Below are positions 34,701 through 42,997 of a DNA stretch of 64,000 nucleotides, piece after piece (positions within the stretch are counted from its first letter, which is position 1; each line of letters opens with the position of its first letter). Source of the DNA: Halichondria panicea (Eukaryota > Porifera > Demospongiae > Suberitida > Halichondriidae). The stretch is taken from contig NC_087383.1 in the NCBI RefSeq assembly GCF_963675165.1, positions 744,001-808,000 of the forward strand, in the 5' to 3' direction. Below the pieces are notes generated by a model. It made no database searches. It was given only the letters and a program-made list of their open reading frames with translations, and was not told the origin of the DNA. The position numbers were made by a program, and so were the translations under genes.

Positions 34701-35539
34701 TTCGCGGATTAAGCATGTACCGCGAACATTTATAACCGTGAATTTAATATCGCATGCATGCATGCTGCAAAAAGGCTACTATTCCACGAAAAATAAATCC
34801 GCAAAAACCTTTCTAAAGGCATTTCCGCGAAAATTTATACCCTCGAAATATATTCGCTATACGGTATATACAATATAGCTCACATGACTAGCACGGATTC
34901 CACTATGAAAGCCCACCACCACTTATAACAACATTATGTAACTATTAATAACACACACACACCTAGCTCTACATACTGTTAGCTGGCACTTTTACACTTG
35001 CTGTAGAAACCTTACCCGGAGGAAGTTCAAAGTGCACGTCGACAAGTAGTTGATGGTCCGTGGGAACCTGACTACCATTGTCCGCGGGTAGGAGGAGCTT
35101 GTACCACACCCCCTCTCCTTTCTGGGGGTGGGGGGTTGAGATAGTACGTAGCACTGATAACATTTTAATACAGCAAAGTAAAAGTATACATGGCGTATTA
35201 TATATGCTGGAAAGTGCATGGCTTCTTTATGACTACATTTTGATAGGAGAAAAGGTTTCTTAGGAAGAAAAATATACTTTCAATTATAGAAATATTGACA
35301 AATTGACACGATTGAGTACACAAGACACGCACATACACACAAACACGACACGTATATATAAGTGTTTCCAAACGGCCCCCACTTGACCGTAGACTCGATG
35401 AAGCGTGTCTCACCTTATTGGAGTGTCTGACACTGGCAAGAGGCACTGAAGCCACACCCACAAGATCGGAAAGGACAAAGAGCTTTGTCCGATACAGCTC
35501 CAAGATTACGGACCCAAATACATCATTGGGGTCCACTTC

Positions 35540-35597
<58 letters not shown>

Positions 35598-38260
35598 TGA
35601 CAACTGTGAATGTACAATCATAGACTGTTACAATCAGCTCTACAACAATGAGATGCCAATGTGTATTTTAACAATTATTTTGCAGTGTGTGTGTGGGGGG
35701 GGGGGGATAAGGAATTTCTTGGTAAAATCGCATGCCTTGTATAACACAAAAGTTCTATTGAGACAGAAGAGTCCATTCAAAGAACAGTATTTAGTCTTTG
35801 CCCCAGACCAGAGTGTGTATGCTGAAATGCATCATGAAATGGTTTGAAGGAGCTACGTAGCAACCAAAAGCTCTGTGGGTAAACAACCTATCAATATCAA
35901 TCAGTACATGTTTATGCTGGTGCAGTGGTGCAGGTGATTCTATTTAGTTGGGTTGTGCACACACAGCACTTGAATAATTGAAGAAACACCTTGTAAACAG
36001 GAAACAGGAGAATCTTACAAATAGCATCACAGTGAAAACTGTGAACACACCATAATTCCAAAACTAATCTAGATTAGCACAAATAGAGGAAGGAAAAAGA
36101 GACAGCCAAGTTGTCTAGAGGAACACTTTCAGATATGTGTTACAAGGAAATGAGCAAAGCTACGAGCCAAAATATACTAATTCTGTCAATTTCAGTACTT
36201 TATACTGATGATTTCATACTCTGTAGTGATGATTACAAGACTCACAAGACACAGTCGTAGTTCCACTGGGGGTCAGGGGGTGGGGCTTTCACCGTCTTTT
36301 TGGTTGCCTCACCAACACGGAGGTACACGTACACAGGAGCTGTGTCTGAGGGGGAGGGGTAATCAGGTGACAATATAAACAACCGACCACCGTTACGTAC
36401 GAAACCTTTTTGGGTCAGATGTTTGTTTGTCCAACATGCTTTAGTAATTGGTACAAACAAACAAGTTACTGCCTCCAAGGCTTGTACAGCTACAAGCACT
36501 CTACAACATACTGTTCAATTAACTTGTACAGCTACAAGCCTTTTACAACCTTCCACAAGCTAACTTTTTTACATGTACACAATTAAGACGGAATTTTCTT
36601 CCTACCTATCCATGTATTGATTAACTTAGACACTGTATCATTGAGTTCCGACACACCTGCTCATAACTACAGTGTTTGTGTAGTACGGCAAAGCAACAAG
36701 ATAGGTAGGTGATTAAACCTAATCACTTAGAATGAGCAGTGAGACAGTTAGACAGCATATTTTGGCTAGCTAACTGATAGGAACACAATAGTTGAGACGG
36801 CATGCCTAGCTCTGCACTAGCAACACAACAGTAGCTCTGTATGCAGTGAAGACATAGTTCTGTGTACAAACACTATATTTGTTCTGTTGTGATTGTTTTG
36901 AGAAACATACGACTAACAGAAACATGCACACGGACAGATGCTGGAATAGTACTGAAAGTCAACTGCATCCATCAGTACAGCTAGTACACTGCGCACACCA
37001 ACAAGACTAGTACAGATACACTGCGCACATAGAAACATGGCTAGAGCTACATAAAAGAGTACACAGGGACATGGATACAAATATTCTGAGCATTTACGTA
37101 GTTTCAAAGCAGCTACATGTTAGTGGTGTAAATAAAATGAATGTCACGATAAATGTCACGGTAAATAAAATAATGTCACGGTAATTAAATAAATATCTCG
37201 GTAATTATTTCCCTCAGTTGTTAATGGGGACTGTAAAAACTTTCAATCAAACTGTCCCACATAGTACATGTATTACATACTAGATAAACAATCTATATGC
37301 ACCTGCTAATAGAGGGGGGGGGGGTGGAGAGGAAACCTGCCAAATATACAAATGTTGTCGAGTTGATGTATTTAATTAAATGAGGGTTAGTCCTTAATTT
37401 ATAATTAAATCCAATATGGTGTACAAATAAAGTGCATGCCCCCTAACTATATTATATGTAACTATGCATTCCTGTGTATACGTGATGCCTGTACAAAATC
37501 TAATCTGCCCTCGTGGGCTGCTCTCCATAACTGGAGACGAGAAAGATAAAGAAGAAGATGCCTGGGCTAATGTGCCACACTGGTGAGGTTTCTTGCTGCT
37601 AGATTGCAACTATGGAGACAAAGGAAAGGCATAAATATGCCACTTACCATACAACTAGCAGTATATATCTACTTGATTTGGCGTCTCAGGCAATTTGGCG
37701 ATCTTGGATAAAATACGCCAAATTTTCTAGTTAGTAAGTATTTATATAATTACCTTAAGGTGACATATTTTCGCGTGTATTAATTTCTGCTATTTCTGCG
37801 AATGAGAGTAAAATCGCAAAAATTAGTACTCGCAAATAATTGGCCGCCCTCTTATTTAATGTATCCAGATCAACATTTCGCAAATTATACCGCAAAATGT
37901 ACAAAACTGTAAAAACGCAAACAAATCTACCTGTGAAAATATGTCACCTTAAAGTAACAAACCACCACTTGACAGTATCGAATAATACAGGTGACCATTA
38001 ACTCACCAGAATCTTGGACGAGACCGCTCAGAACTGTCGTGTCCACGGTGCGTGTGGGAAAACAAAATGATAATGGTATAGCGTTAACGACATTTATAGC
38101 TAGCTGTGGTGTGTGCTCAACAAATAGTTCATTTCACCCAGATGCAATACATAAGAGCTTGTACTAAATGTTTTAGCTATGGTATTTTCCCAAGCCTAAG
38201 CTTAGCTCTCTGTACTGTACTCACTCACTCACCATGTATCCAGAGCTTTGAGGTAGCCAT
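22755..38260 (-). CDS. UNC13: UNC13/Munc13 vesicle-priming protein, 40 exons
   Basis: Priming factor that opens syntaxin and bridges secretory vesicles to the plasma membrane. Assembled by eye with consistent phases: 4,866 nt, 1,621 aa. Domains: C2A (residues about 1-95, starts MATSKLWIHVLSGLVQ), Ser-rich linker (about 170-435), C1 (about 554-604; HX12CX2CX13CX2CX4HX2CX7C complete, LLWG present), C2B (about 655-790), MUN (about 820-1400), C2C (about 1471-1621, ends KEFIALKDFHQR). C2B lacks calcium-binding aspartates: RVWVERDT where rat has RVWDEDDD. Exons, high to low: 38260-38233, 38033-38007, 36345-36246, 35540-35414, 35121-35016, 34555-34485, 34405-34357, 34101-33873, 33522-32956, 32466-32344, 31963-31879, 31825-31742, 31536-31377, 31103-31047, 30853-30644, 30500-30465, 30339-30228, 30009-29968, 29682-29555, 29314-29196, 29109-29050, 28975-28863, 28701-28527, 28322-28254, 28196-28107, 27779-27604, 27500-27362, 27138-26968, 26764-26624, 26081-26004, 25878-25804, 25740-25646, 25563-25531, 25316-25239, 24932-24716, 24460-24358, 24178-24041, 23712-23668, 23425-23305, 23043-22755. 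First exons and the end of the exon at 30644 (alternative 30653) are least certain. Confidence 0.93.
24215..24660. repeat. Dispersed CAAGTTATGG repeat in UNC13 introns
   Basis: Two fragments, about 24215-24315 and 24600-24650, flank the exon at 24358-24460. Shared words are ACCAAACAGCTA, GGACGTTCCCAACACAAGTTATGG and AACAGGCCCATTTCGGAAAAATCACC. The same family occurs at 26160, 29395 and, inverted, 41385. Confidence 0.6.
26160..26580. repeat. Two tandem copies of the CAAGTTATGG repeat
   Basis: Two diverged roughly 190-bp copies in an UNC13 intron. Each runs from CGCACGCATTTTCC/CCCACGCTTTTTT through a CAGAAAA.GGAC.ATTTGGG word, a TACCA.ACAGCTACT word and a CAAGTTATGG word to AGCCCACGCTT. No coding capacity or clear terminal repeats seen. 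Confidence 0.65.
27318..27347. repeat. (GT)n microsatellite in UNC13 intron
   Basis: Short GT-rich run between two MUN-domain exons; on the coding strand it is CA-rich. Confidence 0.7.
27857..27928 (-). tRNA. tRNA-Trp (anticodon CCA)
   Basis: Minus-strand sequence folds as a cloverleaf. The acceptor stem is GATTTCG against CGAGGTC with two G-U pairs. The D arm is GCGCAACGGTAGCGC, the anticodon arm TCTGA-CTCCAGA-TCAGA with CCA, and the T arm GCGTG-TTCGAAT-CACGT. The discriminator is A and there is no intron. A and B boxes are internal. A run of T residues follows within about 12 bases on the minus strand and would terminate RNA polymerase III. It lies inside the UNC13 intron between the exons at 28107 and 27779, in the same orientation as the host gene. 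Confidence 0.92.
29395..29525. repeat. Dispersed CAAGTTATGG repeat fragment
   Basis: TTTAGTTTTGATATCGGA, CTAACACAAATTATGGACC and AACAGGCCAATTTCAGAAAAG match the family at 26160; located in an UNC13 intron. Confidence 0.55.
30510..30616. repeat. Direct repeat in UNC13 intron
   Basis: A roughly 45-bp word containing GACCAATTTTGAAACTTTG and ACTAATTAGTACCAATGTTGA occurs twice in tandem (about 30519 and 30571) just below the exon at 30465-30500. Confidence 0.75.
31210..31376. repeat. Intronic tandem copies of a C1-domain exon fragment
   Basis: Three imperfect copies of CCCCCAGAGGAGGGAGCTAGGGGGTA, two with CCCCTGTTTGTG, spaced about 50 bp. They repeat the part of the adjacent exon (about 31388-31422) that encodes SSLLWGLHKQG. 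In the minus-strand frame one copy still reads SSFLWGLHKQG. Confidence 0.8.
32149..32205. repeat. (CA)n/(GCAC)n microsatellite
   Basis: ACACACGCACGCACGCACGC followed by an uninterrupted CA run, within an UNC13 intron. Confidence 0.85.
32590..32940. repeat. MITE-like inverted repeat in UNC13 intron
   Basis: Imperfect arms at 32666-32703 and 32835-32872 (core GAAAGCTTAGAAAGA and its complement, with ATTTCAAATGGT) enclose about 130 bp. No coding capacity. Boundaries and target duplication are not clear. Confidence 0.6.
33651..33722. mobile_element. 72-bp hairpin mini-element (GTTCCCAGGCC family)
   Basis: Arms 33651-33676 and 33697-33722 are complementary at 25 of 26 positions (TAGCCTCGTTCCCAGGCCGA...), with a 20-base centre. 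TTGAATG occurs at both flanks and may be the target duplication. Related copies are seen near 22383 and 54922. Confidence 0.75.
34657..34866. mobile_element. MITE with TA-flanked inverted termini
   Basis: About 210 bp. The left end TACCGTATGGAGGGTATATT matches the complement of the right end (…AATATATTCGCTATACGGTA), and the paired arms continue through TTCGAGGGT.TAAATTTTCG. Non-coding. A TA dinucleotide at each end is compatible with a Tc1/mariner-type non-autonomous element. It sits in the UNC13 intron between exons at 34555 and 35016. Confidence 0.8.
35542..35595. repeat. (TG)27 microsatellite abutting an UNC13 splice acceptor
   Basis: On the coding (minus) strand this is a (CA)n run that ends as CACAG directly at the exon starting at 35540, occupying the place of the polypyrimidine tract. 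Confidence 0.9.
37750..37957. mobile_element. MITE with TTAAGGTGACATATTTTC termini
   Basis: About 208 bp with 23-bp inverted ends (left TTACCTTAAGGTGACATATT, right complement TTACTTTAAGGTGACATATT; one mismatch). The non-coding interior is rich in CGCAAA words. Located in the large second intron of UNC13. Confidence 0.8.
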
Positions 38261-38505
38261 CACTGTACTACTAGTAACTAGATCTACTATAGGTGAGATT
38301 ATTCCAGTGACATCACCTCTAGATCTGTAGCTAGCTGGTTAGAGTCTTGAAAATGAAACATGGAATGTTGCTATATATAATGTGTCTAGCTGTGCATGGA
38401 AAAGGTTGTTTGAGAAAATTGGTTGGCTTTGAAGCCATTTACGGTAAAGTGTTCATCCTCCATTACAGGGAGAGGGCTGGCCCTTCCGGCAGCTGCATGG
38501 CTTGA
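38261..38505. promoter_or_regulatory. Divergent UNC13/FPGS promoter region
   Basis: Only 245 bp separate the proposed start codons of the minus-strand UNC13 and plus-strand FPGS genes. An AGATCT pair brackets GTGACATCACC (about 38310-38320, CRE-like). No clear TATA box. Shared regulation is inferred from arrangement only. Confidence 0.5.
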
Positions 38506-41500
38506 ATGGTTTGTGGTAAAAGCTACAAAGGAGGTGTGACCTATGGTGTGACATCCTCGAAGGTACGTGTCTCTGGACTGATTCTGTAGTCACCACTGTA
38601 CATGTACTGACTGCTCCAGCCAAGAAACTGAAGGTAGCTATCCTGTCATTGTCAATGGCACCCTAGGCCCTGTGTATACGTATGCTATCCCACATCATAG
38701 TCTAGTCAATGTACGTAGATCTATTAGAATCTATATACGTATACGAAGAACGATAACGCTATAATAGTCTGCAGGTACTAACTTTAGGTGGTGCTAACAT
38801 TAATACCAAATATCAAAGACAAACGTTTATACGTTCCGCAGCCAAAATATCAACTACAGAGCTAGCTGGAAACAAAACCGATGTCTTTGAGCTATAAGGT
38901 ATAAATTATTTCCAGGCTGCTAATAATACTATTAAAATAGATCACTGACTGTCCCAGCATTGTAACCATTGTCTCATTGCTGCAGGCTGCAGTGGACACC
39001 CTCAACTTGTACCAGGTCAAGGCCGGAGCAAATTCGGTGGCAAAGAAACAGACGGCTAGATTGCTCGAGGCAGCCGAAAGGTTCTTTATTAGGACGGGAC
39101 ATTCGGTAGAGGAACTGAACCGACTGAATGTCATCCATGTTGCAGGCACAAAAGGAAAGGTGAGATCAGTTTAGCCTGGGGGGGGGGGGGTTGGGTGTTG
39201 GAGCCTGGGGAGGGGATGTTATTAAAGATGTGCTTAAAAACCTTGTTGGACTACTTATCTAATGATGTGTTTTTAGATCAGTAACTGATTTCAGATTGAC
39301 TTTCTTGAAGAAAAAGCATAGCTTTGGTGCTATTGTGATAGCTAACTTTGAGTGCTTATAATTATAAGTTGAGTTTTTTAATTGCGTCGATCGTTATTTC
39401 TGCACCAACATGCAGGGCTCGGTGTGTGCCTTGTGTGAGAGCATTCTGAGACAGTGCGGCTTAAGGACAGGACTAGTAACGTGAGTGCTGCAATGTACAA
39501 ATGCCCAGGGCAGCTTGGGCCCTAGTAACGTGAGTGCTGCAATGTACAAATGCCCAGGGCAGCTTGGGCCCTAGTAACGTGAGTGCTGCAATGTACAAAT
39601 GCCCAGGGCAGCTTGGGCCCTAGTAACGTGAGTGCTGCAATATACAAATGCCCAGAACGAAAAAGATTATCCATTTTCAAGTGGTACTTTAGAATAACAG
39701 AATCTTTAAAAAGCGTTGTATTTGAATAAAGTTCGGTTATTAGCAATCCCTGGCTCTACAAGTTGTGGCTCAGGTTCACCTGAAAAACGAATTTTTTGTA
39801 GCCCTTGTCCTAATATGCAGGGTGGGTGCTCTAGGCCAGTAGAGGCTGTATATATAGAGGGCAGTCTAACGTCACTCTCCCTGTATCCTCCGTGCGTATA
39901 TAGGTCCCCTCATCTTCTTGAGGTGAGGGAGAGGATAAAGATCAATGGCCGCTCTCTAACACACAATCTCTTTGCCCACTATTTCTGGGAGTGCTTCAAC
40001 AAGTTAGACAGTTCAAAGGTGAGACATTGTGACGTGTGAACGATCATATCATCTGTACATCAGTGGTTGCCATAGGTACAGCACACGGTGCAGCCTGAGG
40101 CTGTAATTCAATTTATTGTGAATAATTATTATCCATTTTTACACTAACTGAAAAAACTTTGTTGCTCCGCAGAAAAGTGAATTAAATATGCCGAGTCATT
40201 ATCGTCTGCTAACTCTAGTGGCTTTCCACGTCTTTCTGGAAGAGAAGGTATCAGTGCCTTCATGCCTGTACATGTACATGCATGTATACATGTCACATGA
40301 CTGCAGGTGGACGTGGCTATAGTGGAAGTGGGGAAGGGTGGGGCTTATGACACGACAAATATCATACAGTGAGTTAATTACTACTCTTGGCAAATCTTGA
40401 GTTAATTGAACGGGTTAAAAATCACCTGCTTCCAATATTATCATTTTTTCCACTAACTAGCTATACCTCTAGACCGGATGCACTGTTGCTTCTTAACAGG
40501 CCATATATCATTTGTTTTTCTTCCAACCAAAGCTATAACATACCCACCACCCTGCAGACATCCCCTTGTGTGTGGTATCACTCTCCTTGACCTGGACCAC
40601 ACAGCTGAGCTGGGGGACAGTCTGGAGGCCATTGCCTGGCACAAGGCAGGGATCAGCAAGCCAGACCACCCTCTCATCACACACCCACAGACACAGGGAG
40701 CCATGGAGGTCATCGCACAGCAGGCTAGGCAGAGACAGGTGAGGGAAACTGCAGAGACATTATTGGGATTGTAGTGTTACTGCCTGAATTTTAGGGAATT
40801 AAATTCCGTTTAGGTACGTAGCTAATTGAACTTTTAATTGCCGTATAAAACTGTTATAATTTTTGCGATTTTACTTTTTAGGTATCCTCTATCGAAGTTG
40901 CACCGCATCTTAGCTGTTATCCTGGGGAAGAAGTCGGTTAGTGTTACCATTAAATATGTATTTTGCTTTGACCCCTTGGTCTGCCCCCCACACACACACA
41001 CACTCACACCACTGGTCTGCCCGCCCCCCACACAACACACACACCCACTCAGTTCTCGGACTAAGTGGTCGGCACAACCAGTACAACGCATCACTGGCCG
41101 TGCAAATCTGCAAAAAATGGCTGACTCTAAAAGGACTATGGTCTGGTTGTGATCTTGATCCAGGTGAGATTGATGAAGTGTGATGGCTTCACTGATTCAA
41201 CGCTTGCATGATGTTCCTCTCACACAGACGATACTGTGGTGAGGAGAGAGGTGTGTGGAATACCAGAGGCCCCTCCATTCCAACTAACAAAGCAGTTCCG
41301 TGACGGTGAGCCATTACCTTGAGAGTTGAGTGTACGTTAATTCCCTCTACATGTGTAATTATGTATATACACAATCATGTAGCAATCTTCGATAATCCAT
41401 AACTTGTGCTGCGAAGGTCCGATTCCCAAACAAGTTATAGTATTTAGTAGCTGTTTGGTATTGCTACCATATGGTGTGCTTAGATCAATAATTTATTTCG

Positions 41501-42724
41501 GGCCCAAATTGTCCTATTTTGAAAAAGTGTGGGCTACTGTGTTTGCGTTTAGGAGTTCCACTGTAATTGGGAATGGTCCTTTGAACCCTGCATGTGCTTA
41601 TATCCACTTCTGCTCAGGTCTGCGTGAGTGTCGTTGGCCCGGGAGGTGTCATGTTGAGAGAAGGGACGGGGTTACCTTCTACCTGGACTCTGCTCACACA
41701 CCCCTCAGTATGAAGGTAACTATAGCAATGGAAAAACGCTTGCTTGTATTATACTCCATACAGTCAGACTTAGATGATTAGTATAAGACATTGTTACATA
41801 AGGTCCATTAATGATTCTTGCAATCGATAATAATTATAGTCCCTTCATTCTTCAGGCTTGTGCACAGTGGTTCAAAGAAGAAGCTGATAAAGAAAGCGCT
41901 GAAAACGTAAGGTTGGTATTTCAGAAGCTAAACTCGCTATCTAATGTACCCCATTTCTTCTCCCACACGGCAGTGTTACCGTGAGAGTGCTTCTCTTCAA
42001 CTTTATTGGGCATAGAGACCCCAAAGCCCTCCTAACACCACTTCTAGTGAGTCTACTCCACGCATAGAAACCCTTACAGTTTATTATAAATCCATTCTCT
42101 CTTTTCTATCCAGAGTTGCAACTTTGACTACGCCTTGTTTGCTCCGAGCTTCACTGGAGCTGACGGGTCAAATACAGCTGGTGAGAGAATGCATGTCCAA
42201 TAATATTATATATACCCTCTCATGTACGTCATAATTATGTGCACAAATTTTTTGATTAGCTCTCTTAAAATGTCATTCTAGTTTTGTGTGTGTTCCCTCA
42301 TGCAAACAATTTCTTGTATAAAATTATTATTGCTATAGATCAGCTGTATCGGAAGACCTCCCCTGAGGCACAATACGAGAGCTCACGCGAGAACGAGAGA
42401 ATATGGCAAGAGCTGACAACACAGTATTTAATAACTCCGTCACCATCGTGCAAACCAGAAGACAGTCGAGAACCTGACATCATAACTAGGCAACCGTCAG
42501 ATACAATTACACAAACTCGATTCTTCCTGAGTCTTGACCATGCGATTCACTGGTGCTGTGCTGGCAGGGGGTGGTCTGTGCAGTCCACAGCTCCTCGTAC
42601 ACTAGGGGAGGTCAAAGAGACCCCCAGCAAACTGAAAAATGCCCCCCACATACAAATACTAGTGACCGGTAGCGTTAGATTGATAGGAACCACCATGTTT
42701 ATTTTGAACTGTTCACTCAGTTGA
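38506..42724 (+). CDS. FPGS: Folylpolyglutamate synthase, 15 exons
   Basis: ATP-dependent ligase that adds glutamates to folates, retaining them in cytosol and mitochondria. The model gives 1,653 nt, 550 aa with consistent phases. Seen: P-loop VAGTKGKGSVCA, SPHLLEVRERIKINGRSL, VEVGKGGAYDTTN (the usual hydrophobic residue in VG(L/I)GG is Lys here), LDLDHTAELGDSLEAIAWHKAGI with the carbamylated-lysine motif, VLGLSGRHNQYNASLAVQ, LDSAHTPLSM, LLFNFIGHRDPKALL and the terminal ILVTGSVRLIG. Exons: 38506-38562, 38986-39159, 39416-39480, 39904-40018, 40173-40247, 40307-40368, 40558-40738, 40882-40936, 41053-41163, 41228-41305, 41618-41715, 41856-41911, 41974-42046, 42114-42180, 42339-42724. Exon 1 is the weakest call; no clear mitochondrial leader was found, so an additional upstream start is possible. 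Confidence 0.95.
39473..39655. repeat. 49-bp tandem repeat carrying the FPGS exon 3 splice donor
   Basis: Four copies (starts 39473, 39522, 39571, 39620; the last partial) of a unit beginning CTAGTAACGTGAGTGCTGCA. The first copy contains the real exon 3 end (GTAAC) and its GTGAGT donor, so the exact donor context is present four times. Confidence 0.95.
41385..41545. repeat. Dispersed CCATAACTTG repeat in FPGS intron
   Basis: Inverted-orientation copy of the family at 26160: ATCCATAACTTGTG, TAGCTGTTTGGTATTGCTAC, GGGCCCAAATTGTCCTATTTTG and GTGTGGGCTA are complements of that family's words. Confidence 0.6.
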
Positions 42725-42997
42725 TGGAGAACATTCTATATGTTTTATTTTTTTTTATCTAGCGTTACAGACCACTATGTTTATTTATTTATAATTATGG
42801 AAAATGTGCACACACAAAAATATTACTCTACAATGTATTTTTCTACATAAGATGATCTTTACCACTACAAAACTTTTTTTTGTTGTTGGTAAAGATCGCC
42901 TCATATCCTGATTATTTCCTTGCACATGCGCAGAGACTGTATACAATTGTACATTCACAAAGACAAGAAACCAAGAAAGGAGAATTAAGCATTGGCA

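Noticed and set aside
35418-35600. Plus-strand frame ending in alternating Cys-Val
   Set aside because: Translation of the (TG)n microsatellite and antisense of an UNC13 exon.
39473-39655. 49-bp repeats in FPGS as an independent element
   Set aside because: The unit begins with the exon 3 end and contains its donor, so it is a local slippage duplication and not an insertion.
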